From assembly GCA_964645645.1 (NCBI GenBank), contig CAZYBC010000020.1:1-24100 (forward strand): a DNA stretch of 24,100 bases, written 5' to 3'. Made by a program: the position numbers and the translations under genes. The stretch is from CAZYBC01 sp964645645 (GTDB taxonomy: Bacteria > Patescibacteriota > Microgenomatia > UBA1400 > PJMF01). The notes beneath the pieces are model-generated. The model did no database searches. It was not told the DNA's origin and saw only the letters and a program-made list of their open reading frames with translations. Within the stretch, counting starts at the first letter, position 1. Every line of letters starts with the position of its first letter. Positions 1 through 6,729 of this stretch are shown piece by piece.

Positions 1-91
1 AAATATCAATTGAAATTAACTAAAAAACCAACACATTTTTTCTATTAACCCAAAATAGGCGCATTTTTATTAGAAAATTAAAAATTAAAAT

Positions 92-991
92 TTATACAGC
101 TTTTTGCCCCATCACCTTAAATAACAAAGGTTTTAATGGCCCAGCAAATCTTGCCAATAATTCCAACAAAATTCCTTTTTTATCAAAAAGCATTAATTTT
201 AATTTCTTTTTTTCTGCTTCTGAAAAATTGTGTTCTGATTCAATAATTTCTGCAAATCGACTAATAAATCTTTCCACTACCGCCGGGTGAAAATAGGCCA
301 AAATTCCTTCAATGCTTAAATTATCTGCCTTAACATTATTGGCCTGTTGCAACTTAGAGATTCTTAAATTGTGTTCAATTCTGCCAATTGATAAAACTGA
401 TCCCTCTTTAATATTATTATCTGCCAAATAACGTTTCAAAAACATTACTTCGCCTCTTGTCTCTACTGCGGGCTGAGCAGATGGCAAACCAATCAAATAA
501 AGGTTTTCATCAATAATTCTTATCCCACCAACTTTATTGGCTTGAGCTTTTTTGCTTAAATAATCTGCATAAACCGTGGACACAGGAATTTCATCAGCCG
601 CATAGGCATGGTCTCCAGCAATTAAGATCACTGGCTGATAGTGGGGTTTTTCTGTTTGAATTTTACAAACTAATTCCATTAAAGCTCGTACAGCATAACG
701 ACCTTCTAGATTGGGCTGCCAAATTTCAGTTTGGGGTGATGAAGTTTCTGCCTGGGCCTCTTCAGACTGACTGACAGCCTGTTTAACCGCCCTTTTTTCT
801 ACTCCATAAACATGAAGTAAGATATGTTGAGGTGGATTCTCTAACAGTTCTTTGATTAGCTCTCCTTCTTTATTTACTCGTTCTAAAAGTTCAGCTTGAT
901 AAATTTCAAGTTGTTGTTGATCTAGTTCTACTGGCTGGTTTTTGGCTTGCTGTTCTTTACTCATATCAGATATTTTAAACCTGAGAGGCAA
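92..991 (-). CDS. YdcF/SanA-like (DUF218-type) protein, tentative
   Basis: A 299-residue soluble protein, last gene of the minus-strand series and separated from ndk by a terminator. The central part resembles the YdcF fold: a hydrophobic strand (ILLHVYG) near residue 57, a second strand ending in AGDHAYAADEIP near residues 123-135 followed by a helix (VYADYLSKKA), then a TRGEVMFLKRYL segment that resembles the T-x-(G/E)-E helix of the family. No signal peptide or membrane helix is seen, whereas classical SanA is membrane-anchored. The N-terminus is a polar, Gln/Glu-rich helix. The chosen start is TTG because GGTGG lies 6 nt upstream; an ATG at 964 (protein beginning MSKEQQ) is a credible alternative without a good ribosome site. 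Substrate and role of YdcF proteins are poorly known, so I give no reaction. That it is a real gene is sure; the family call is moderate. Confidence 0.5.
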   Translation of the reverse strand: MPLRFKISDMSKEQQAKNQPVELDQQQLEIYQAELLERVNKEGELIKELLENPPQHILLHVYGVEKRAVKQAVSQSEEAQAETSSPQTEIWQPNLEGRYAVRALMELVCKIQTEKPHYQPVILIAGDHAYAADEIPVSTVYADYLSKKAQANKVGGIRIIDENLYLIGLPSAQPAVETRGEVMFLKRYLADNNIKEGSVLSIGRIEHNLRISKLQQANNVKADNLSIEGILAYFHPAVVERFISRFAEIIESEHNFSEAEKKKLKLMLFDKKGILLELLARFAGPLKPLLFKVMGQKAV

Positions 992-1042
992 AATCTACCA
1001 CCTTTGGGAATTAAGACATTAAGCAAGCTGTCTTTACGTACC

Positions 1043-1067
1043 AAAAACCCGCCTTGCGGCGGGTTTT
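1043..1067 (-). terminator. Intrinsic terminator of ndk
   Basis: A perfect 10-bp inverted repeat (AAAACCCGCC / GGCGGGTTTT, loop TTGC) lies between ndk and the YdcF-like gene. Read on the minus strand the GC-rich stem ends in five T, as expected for a Rho-independent terminator 70 nt past the ndk stop. The plus-strand side also has four T, so it could act in both directions. Confidence 0.85.
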
Positions 1068-1137
1068 CTCAAATTCTGAATAATTTTTTTGCCCATTAAA
1101 AAATTTTCATCAAAAGGCTGATTATTAGCCCTTATCT

Positions 1138-1605
1138 TTATCTTTCGTAATCAGCATAAACCAAGCTACCCATTGGCCATTCATAATCAAAAATTTCTTG
1201 ATCATCAAAAACAATTTTAATTTCGCGCTTAGCATCAGAATCACTGCTAGAAGCGTGAATTAAGTTAAATTGTTGGCTCATGCCAAAGTCGCCACGGATA
1301 GACCCGGCTTCAGCTTCTCTGCCCAAAGTGGTGCCAACTAATTTACGAACAACTGGGACTGCATCAATGCCTTGCCAACACATACAGACAATTGGCATTG
1401 AGCCCATAAAATGTTTGAGATCATTAAAGAAACTCTTATCACGATGCTCTTGATACCATTCGTTGAGCATTTCGTCAGTCATGTAGACCATTTTTAGACC
1501 AACTAGTTTGAGACCTTTTTTCTCAAAACGGTTGATAATTTCACCAATTAAGCCACGTTGTAAACCATCGGGCTTAACTAAAACGGCGGTTCTAGACACT
1601 GCCAT
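1138..1605 (-). CDS. ndk: Nucleoside diphosphate kinase
   Basis: This enzyme moves the terminal phosphate of ATP to other (deoxy)nucleoside diphosphates through a phosphohistidine, balancing NTP and dNTP pools in the cytoplasm. The 155-residue length is usual for the family. The N-terminal strand and KPDG motif are at residues 11-14, and the active-site strand NLIHAS places the catalytic His at residue 117. The RGDFG segment (104-108) that helps bind phosphate is also present. The residues after the active-site His read ASSSDS rather than the usual GSDS, a small insertion-like variation. The start is supported by AAAGGAT 6 nt upstream of ATG, one of the few good Shine-Dalgarno sites in the window. 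It is followed by a strong terminator and is probably transcribed alone or with the M16 protease gene 187 bp upstream. Confidence 0.96.
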   Translation of the reverse strand: MAVSRTAVLVKPDGLQRGLIGEIINRFEKKGLKLVGLKMVYMTDEMLNEWYQEHRDKSFFNDLKHFMGSMPIVCMCWQGIDAVPVVRKLVGTTLGREAEAGSIRGDFGMSQQFNLIHASSSDSDAKREIKIVFDDQEIFDYEWPMGSLVYADYER

Positions 1606-1792
1606 AAGTTATCCTTTCTTTTTTTAAACTAGCTTTAAAGCAAAACCAAAAATCCCGCACTTCTGCCAGTTGCTTGCTGACTTTGCTCTAAACTAAATAT
1701 TTAAAACTATTTATTAATATTGCTTAATAGTAATTAATATAACAACTTTTATTTTTTACACTCCCCCACCCTATATTAAAACGATCAAAGCC

Positions 1793-3109
1793 TTACTTAC
1801 TATTTATCAACTTATCAAAACCTTGCTTTTGTTCTTCACTAAATTTGCCAATCACCGCTAATCTTAATTCCTCTGGTTGGAATAACTGTTTTGCCAAATT
1901 ATTGACTTCATCTAAACTAACTGCCTTGATTTTAACAAAAATTTCCTCTGGTGATTCAATTTTTCCTAGCAACAACTGACGTAAGCCAAACAACTGAGCA
2001 ATATTGTCACTACTTTCAAAACCTAAAATCATAGAACCAATTAAATAATCTTTGGCTTTTTGCAATTCCTGAGCCTTAATTTTATTTTTACCATTAGCCA
2101 CTTGGTAAAATTGATCCACAGTAACTTGCAAAGCCTCATCAATTCTCCTCAAGTCAACCCCAGCAGCGGCTCCAAAAACACCGCCATCATGGTATTGGTC
2201 GATATCAGAGTGGACATAATAAGCCAAACCCCGTTTTTCGCGCACCTCACTGAACAGCCTGGAGCTCATATTGCCACCTAAGATGATCGATAATAAGCTA
2301 GCTATATATTTGCGCTTATCCGTGTGTTTTAATCCCGGCCAACCTAAAACAAAATGGGCTTGTTGGGTTTGTTTGTTTTCAATATGTAAGCGTTGCTTGG
2401 ATAAAGGATTAGGTTTAAAAGTAGCTTTTCTAGCTTGCGCCGCCTGCTGACCTGCCTGGCGAGCTTGATATTTATCAGTAAAAACTTGTCCAACTTCCTC
2501 AAGTTTTTGAGCTGATTTCAAAACTTCTTGCTTGCCAGCTAAGACCAAAATCATATTAGAAAGGTCATACCATTGCTGAGTAAAATCAAGAAAATCTTGT
2601 TGCTGCATGGCGTTAATTGTCTCTTTAGAACCGATAATATCATGGCTTAAACCGCTACCTTCATAAACCATTTGTTCAAAAATATTGCCGATATTTCTGG
2701 CTGGATTATCCAAGTACATGTTAAGTTCTTCAATAATGACGCCCTTTTCTCGATCAATATCTTCCTGCTTAAACTTAGAAGCTAAGATCATGTCAGACAA
2801 CACATCTAGACTAAGTGAGAGATGCTTGCTGGCGGCCTTAACATAATAACCAGTATATTCTTTGCTGGTGTAGGCATTAAAATCCGCGCCGATACCGTCA
2901 ATCACTTCCGCTAAAGTAAGAGAGTCTGGATATTTTTTTGTTCCTTTAAAAACCATGTGTTCCAAAAAATGAGCAATACCAAATTGTTGGGCAGTTTCAT
3001 AACGTGACCCAGTATTAGAAAGTAACAAACAAGTGATTGATTCAATGGGGAGATAAATTCTTAATACGGTTAAACCGTTTTTTAGCTTATCTAAACTATA
3101 GTTAATCAT
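1793..3109 (-). CDS. M16 family zinc metallopeptidase (processing-peptidase type)
   Basis: A 438-residue M16B peptidase. The inverted zinc motif HFLEH is at residues 47-51, with the third ligand Glu in the EELNMY helix at residue 128, which is the spacing known for the family. The C-terminal half carries the second M16 domain with GNMSSRLFSEVREKRGLAYY (about residues 279-298), the Arg/Tyr segment that binds the substrate end. It has the length of bacterial YmxG/PqqL-like or mitochondrial-processing-peptidase-like enzymes and no signal peptide, so it is probably cytoplasmic. The natural substrate is not evident. No Shine-Dalgarno sequence precedes the ATG; instead TACAAT lies 7 nt upstream, suggesting a leaderless message. 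A homologue pair is common in other bacteria, but only this single gene is seen here, so it may form a homodimer. Confidence 0.93.
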   Translation of the reverse strand: MINYSLDKLKNGLTVLRIYLPIESITCLLLSNTGSRYETAQQFGIAHFLEHMVFKGTKKYPDSLTLAEVIDGIGADFNAYTSKEYTGYYVKAASKHLSLSLDVLSDMILASKFKQEDIDREKGVIIEELNMYLDNPARNIGNIFEQMVYEGSGLSHDIIGSKETINAMQQQDFLDFTQQWYDLSNMILVLAGKQEVLKSAQKLEEVGQVFTDKYQARQAGQQAAQARKATFKPNPLSKQRLHIENKQTQQAHFVLGWPGLKHTDKRKYIASLLSIILGGNMSSRLFSEVREKRGLAYYVHSDIDQYHDGGVFGAAAGVDLRRIDEALQVTVDQFYQVANGKNKIKAQELQKAKDYLIGSMILGFESSDNIAQLFGLRQLLLGKIESPEEIFVKIKAVSLDEVNNLAKQLFQPEELRLAVIGKFSEEQKQGFDKLINSK

Positions 3110-3116
3110 GGCGTTT

Positions 3117-3122
3117 ATTGTA
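3117..3122 (-). promoter_or_regulatory. Candidate -10 box of the M16 gene
   Basis: TACAAT on the minus strand ends 7 nt before the ATG. A TTGCCA lies 15 nt further upstream, close to TTGACA though the spacing is short. If used, transcription would start at or within one or two bases of the start codon. Confidence 0.35.
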
Positions 3123-3333
3123 ACATAAATTTTGATCTGGCAAGTCCATTAAGACCAATTTTGCAAACGAAAAAAATCCGAAAGTAATTGAATACAAAAA
3201 GTATACTTTTGTTTTCTATCAGATTAAATCTTTTTTATTAAAAACTCAAGTATTTAAGTGTTCAAAAATAAAAATTTGCCACATCGTTATAATAAAAAAG
3301 TTATAAAGCCTAAAAGCAATTTTTTAAGTCAAC

Positions 3334-3458
3334 TTTTACTCAAGAGGACTAAAATTAATCATAAAAACTTTACCTGAAAAATATTAATAAACTAATTTTT
3401 GCTATTAAAAATCTCAAAATAAATCCTCCTAAAAGATTAATTTTTTACTTGAGTAAAA
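3334..3458. repeat. Interrupted inverted repeat in the spacer
   Basis: TTTTACTCAAG (3334-3344) and AAAATTAATC (3351-3360) reappear in reverse complement as CTTGAGTAAAA (3448-3458) and GATTAATTTT (3435-3444). The two arms are about 24-27 bp long and differ by a short insertion, with about 74 bp between them. It could be a small remnant of a mobile element (MITE-like) or a regulatory cruciform. No target-site duplication was recognised. Confidence 0.5.
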
Positions 3459-3638
3459 TTCATTTTTTTTAATATTGAAAACTAAAAAAGCAGCTTAAAA
3501 AATTACCGCTTGCAATGCAAAAAAATTGTGACATAGTTAAAGCACGTATCATTACGCGATCTTTAAAAAAACAAATGAATTAGCTAGCTTAACTCCTTTC
3601 GGTTTTTTTTCAGTCTTCATTTTAGCTTGCACCTAAAA

Positions 3639-4541
3639 TTACCACCACACTTCTCCGTTAGTAATAAATTCCAAGCTACCTAATTCATCTGTACGAAACA
3701 CTTTAGCTCCGATACGAGCTAAGTTATCCAGAGTGGCAGAATCTGGATGCCCAAAATTGTTATCTTCACCTACGCTGATAACGCTAATTTCGGGTTGCGT
3801 AATTGATAAAAATTGCCAGCTAGTGCTGGTTTTAGAACCATGATGCCCTACTTTTAGTAGGTTGGTTTTGGTTATCAAATTATTGGCAATTAACGCTAAC
3901 TCACCTTTTTCACCCAAGTCACCCATTAATAAAATTTGCTGTTTTCCAGCATGCCATAAAATCACGATAGATCGGTCATTTGCCTCTTTTTCAGTTTGAG
4001 TATTTTGCAAGTCTGCGTCCCATAAACTTGTTTCGGTTTGTTGATGTTTTTGAACTGCTAAAACTAACTTTTGAGGCTCAAAATGAGAGATTATCTCCCC
4101 CCAAAATGACTCTGAGAAGTAAATTTTAGTGCCAAAAAACGGTTGGATAAGCTGTTCAATGAGCAATTGATTATTTTGCTTATTTTTGTCTTTTAAAAGC
4201 TGTTTTTCAATTTTGTCTGATCTATCAGAGATAATTTGCTGTATTTTATAGCTAGAAATCACAGTTTCTAACCCCCCAATATGGTCAAAATCGTCATGAG
4301 TTAATAAAACTAACTCTAATTCTCGATCCCATCTCGGCATAAAATGCTCTAAACAGGCTAGTACTTGATCATCAGGCCCTGTATCAATTAACAATTGTTT
4401 AAAACCTTGTTGAATTAAAATGGCATCTCCTTGGCTTACATCACAAAAAATTAAGTGTAAATTCTGATCTGGATAAACAGTCCACCACCAGACTAAAAAA
4501 CCTATTGTAAAAATAATTAAATAAACAAAAACTTGGCGCAT
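3639..4541 (-). CDS. ComEC C-terminal metallo-beta-lactamase protein (separate ORF)
   Basis: A 300-residue protein equal to the C-terminal domain of ComEC/Rec2, the inner-membrane DNA uptake channel. One N-terminal membrane helix (about residues 4-20) is followed by FCDVSQGDAILI, the strand that opens ComEC hydrolase domains, then LLIDTGP, the metal motif HDDFDH at residues 82-87 with DHIGG, and later LLMGDLGE and KVGHHGSKTS. These place the usual His/Asp ligands in order, so the hydrolase (proposed to degrade the non-transported DNA strand) looks intact. I start it at ATG 4541 because AGAGGT lies 7 nt upstream; the frame stays open to 4622 but that part overlaps the channel gene. The start lies within the last 25 nt of the channel ORF in another frame, so translation is probably coupled. 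A frameshifted single comEC gene is the alternative. Confidence 0.85.
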   Translation of the reverse strand: MRQVFVYLIIFTIGFLVWWWTVYPDQNLHLIFCDVSQGDAILIQQGFKQLLIDTGPDDQVLACLEHFMPRWDRELELVLLTHDDFDHIGGLETVISSYKIQQIISDRSDKIEKQLLKDKNKQNNQLLIEQLIQPFFGTKIYFSESFWGEIISHFEPQKLVLAVQKHQQTETSLWDADLQNTQTEKEANDRSIVILWHAGKQQILLMGDLGEKGELALIANNLITKTNLLKVGHHGSKTSTSWQFLSITQPEISVISVGEDNNFGHPDSATLDNLARIGAKVFRTDELGSLEFITNGEVWW

Positions 4542-5458
4542 GAGTAATACCTCTGGCGTTTCATTTGATAAATTACAGTTAATAACCAGGCTAAAACTAG
4601 ATAATAAATAACTAATTGCCAAGGATATTTAAGGCTAAAGTTTAACTTCAGCCATGAAAAATTAGCAAAAAAAACTAAAATTTTAAGAAAAATATCTACC
4701 AACATAATCAAGCCTGGTTCTAGCCAAGAAAAAATTAATAGGTTTATTAAAAGCTGTGCCTGGACGACTAATCCCAATACTTTAAAAAGAAAATAAATAA
4801 AACCTAATTTAGTTAAAATCGGAATTAACCAAAAAATTGCCAGATTGACCAATAAAGAAACCAGAGAAAATTCTTGAAAAGAAAATAATAAAATTGGCGC
4901 TAAAAACAACTGGACCACCAGAGGTGCAAACAAGAGCTCATCTTGCCACGATTGTTTACCTTTCCCAAAACTCAACCAAGCTTTAGCTTGCAAAGCCAAA
5001 CAGGCAGCCAAAGTAAGTTGCAAAGATAAACTCGTAAACAACTTAGCATCAACTATCAAAACCACTAACAAATAAAAAATTAAATTTCTAAAAAAATGAA
5101 ACTGCCGAAAATTAAGCTTAGCTAACTGATAGCAAAGGCGACTGAATAAAGCTCGCAGAATTGACAAACTTTTATCAGAAAAAATCTCATAAAAAAAGGC
5201 AATACTTAAAACCACCCAAAAACGGCTTTTTCTGTTTTTTAGCTTATTGGTAATTGGCTCAAAGCTTGCCAAAACAACATTAACGTTATAGGCTGAAGCG
5301 CTAAGTATGTGCAACGTCCCTGTAACTTTAAAAATGTGACTAATTGTTTGTTCTAATTCAAAAACTTTACCAAAAACAAAGTTTAGTAAAAGTTGCAAAT
5401 TGTTATTATTTAAAGATCCTATAACTTGCTTGAGAAAAGTTTTTTCTAAAAAAAACAT
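4517..5458 (-). CDS. comEC: ComEC/Rec2 competence channel protein, lacking N-terminal OB domain
   Basis: A 313-residue polytopic membrane protein matching the Competence domain of ComEC, which forms the channel passing single-stranded DNA into the cytoplasm. The segment FKVTGTLHILSASAYNVNVV (about residues 43-62) matches the family signature normally read as tGl-HLLaiSGlHv, and SILRALFSRL (about 98-107) matches the following S-x-lRA motif. About seven further hydrophobic helices follow. The signature is altered: the usual S-G-x-H reads S-A-Y-N, losing the glycine and histidine. The protein begins almost at the Competence domain; the N-terminal helices and OB-like DUF4131 domain are missing, and 574 bp of non-coding DNA lies upstream where they would be expected. 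The C-terminal hydrolase is encoded separately. Either this is a compact split ComEC or a decaying gene. Confidence 0.8.
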   Translation of the reverse strand: MFFLEKTFLKQVIGSLNNNNLQLLLNFVFGKVFELEQTISHIFKVTGTLHILSASAYNVNVVLASFEPITNKLKNRKSRFWVVLSIAFFYEIFSDKSLSILRALFSRLCYQLAKLNFRQFHFFRNLIFYLLVVLIVDAKLFTSLSLQLTLAACLALQAKAWLSFGKGKQSWQDELLFAPLVVQLFLAPILLFSFQEFSLVSLLVNLAIFWLIPILTKLGFIYFLFKVLGLVVQAQLLINLLIFSWLEPGLIMLVDIFLKILVFFANFSWLKLNFSLKYPWQLVIYYLVLAWLLTVIYQMKRQRYYSCAKFLFI

Positions 5459-6032
5459 AGCTGCTTTTTTAATTAAATAATTATTTTTCTATTAGTCTCC
5501 CACCCTAAAAGCGAATCGTTAATTTCTATAAAAACAAAAAAGGCTTAATTTACGAGCTATTTAAATTAGCAAAAAAAATCTAGCAAACAAGCAATAGCAA
5601 CTGCTAAAATATGCCAGTGTCTTACCCCCTTACCTCTGCAAAGATAAACTATAACTAAGCTTATTAAGCTCTTTTTGAATTCAACAACTGATCTATTTAA
5701 GTTATATTTCGCCTTTATTTCATTTTTTTATTTTTATATTCGCCTTTCGCCTATTTTGATAATAATTGCATTTTATTATTAATTATTAATAGTACTAAGT
5801 ATATTTATATATTATTTTTTACAGCTAAATTAAATATATAAGATAGTTTTATATTTGATCCGAAAAGCACTGTTTTATAAAAAAACTAACTCATTTTTAA
5901 TCTTTTTAGAACTAAAATTTAAAATTATTTTTCTATAACTCATTTTTTTCATTTTTCTCTAATTTAATTTTATAGACTACTGTATTTTTTTGTTCATTTT
6001 TGCAATCCTATAATTATCCCCTATAATTATTT
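5459..6032. other. Non-coding, extremely A+T-rich spacer between comEA and comEC
   Basis: 574 bp in a place where comEA and comEC usually lie close together. No full ORF is seen. A minus-strand reading between about 5540 and 5705 has no start codon but encodes a hydrophobic run (HWHILAVAIACLL) that could be a remnant of the first ComEC helix; this may be chance. A 25-codon ATG ORF (MKKMSYRK...) on the same strand near 5880-5960 lacks convincing support. GGCGAA-type short repeats occur near 5708-5755, and CCTATAATTAT is directly repeated at 6007-6017 and 6020-6030, just past the comEA stop. Confidence 0.55.
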
Positions 6033-6662
6033 CTATAAACAGATCATTGGCAAAATTGGCGCTAAAATTTTTTCTGTTAGTATTTCTTTGCTTAATAATT
6101 CATCTATTGCACTATACGGCCGATTTTGGATGATCTTTTCTGCCCGCACTTCTCCCACTCCTGTTAAAGTCATTAATTCAGTTCTGCTAGCGGTATTAAT
6201 AGAAATGCAGTTTAACTTCGTTGAGCTTGACTCAACCTGACTTACTGGAATGCTGACATTTAGATCAGCTGATTTTTTAAATGGCACAAAAATCTTTTGC
6301 CCATCCTTTAACTCCATCGCTAAATTAAGATTTTCTGCCACATATAATTGATCAACATCTTGGCTAAAACCACCAGCTAAATCAATCAACTCAGCTAAGC
6401 GAGCGGAACTGCTAACTTCATATAAACCGGGGTGCTTAACTGCCCCACTCAAATCAAGCGTAATTATTGAAGATTGTAATTGGTCACTTAAAGCTGGCGG
6501 TAATTTTTCTTGGCTAAGAACAGGACACAACGGAGTTTTAGTTTGCCGCCAAAGCAAATACCATCCAGAGATGACACCAGATATTCCCCAGACTATCAAG
6601 CCAAAAGAAACTAATTTGTAATAACGAAAGTTAGCTAAAAGTTCAAAGCTTTGTTTAATCAT
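6033..6662 (-). CDS. comEA: ComEA-like DNA-binding competence protein
   Basis: A 209-residue membrane-anchored DNA receptor of the natural transformation system, binding double-stranded DNA outside the membrane and passing it to ComEC. One membrane helix is at about residues 17-37. A SLBB domain is at 66-128 (ITLDLSGAVKHPGLY ... LAGGFS ... DGQKIFVPF). The C-terminal helix-hairpin-helix is at about 153-205, with SINTASRTELMTLTGVGEVRAEKI, whose T-G-V-G turn contacts the DNA backbone. This is the standard ComEA order. The comEC channel gene follows downstream after a 574-bp gap, and leuS ends 67 bp upstream. No Shine-Dalgarno sequence is seen; TATAGT lies 8 nt before the ATG, so the gene may have its own promoter and a leaderless message. 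Confidence 0.92.
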   Translation of the reverse strand: MIKQSFELLANFRYYKLVSFGLIVWGISGVISGWYLLWRQTKTPLCPVLSQEKLPPALSDQLQSSIITLDLSGAVKHPGLYEVSSSARLAELIDLAGGFSQDVDQLYVAENLNLAMELKDGQKIFVPFKKSADLNVSIPVSQVESSSTKLNCISINTASRTELMTLTGVGEVRAEKIIQNRPYSAIDELLSKEILTEKILAPILPMICL

Positions 6663-6670
6663 TTAGTTTT

Positions 6671-6676
6671 ACTATA
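6671..6676 (-). promoter_or_regulatory. Candidate -10 box of comEA
   Basis: TATAGT on the minus strand ends 8 nt before the comEA ATG, inside the 67-bp gap after leuS. A weak TTGTTT lies 15 nt upstream of it. This would give comEA its own short-leader or leaderless transcript. Confidence 0.35.
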
Positions 6677-6729
6677 AAAACTAAACTGACTAAACAAATG
6701 ACAAAATGGCTTTTACGGCAAATTAAAAT

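Larger units (their letters stand above)
3110..3638. other. Non-coding A+T-rich spacer, 529 bp
   Basis: No credible gene is seen. The stretch holds the candidate M16 promoter, a 14-bp perfect palindrome (AAAAGTATACTTTT, 3197-3210), and an interrupted inverted repeat at 3334-3458. On the minus strand an AGGAGG followed by TTG would allow only a 15-codon hydrophobic peptide (about 3370-3414), which I do not call as a gene. Confidence 0.6.

Noticed and set aside
2060..2281. Plus-strand frame inside the M16 protease gene
   Set aside because: Antisense shadow of a gene with complete catalytic motifs; the same applies to the plus-strand frame 8426-8668 in leuS.
3370..3414. 15-codon hydrophobic peptide after AGGAGG on the minus strand
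   Set aside because: Needs a TTG start, lies within a repeat structure, and has no terminator or amino-acid-related gene downstream to support a leader role.
4517..4541. Programmed frameshift joining the two ComEC parts
   Set aside because: An in-frame ATG with AGAGGT at proper distance explains the overlap by ordinary coupling, and I see no slippery heptamer in the overlap.
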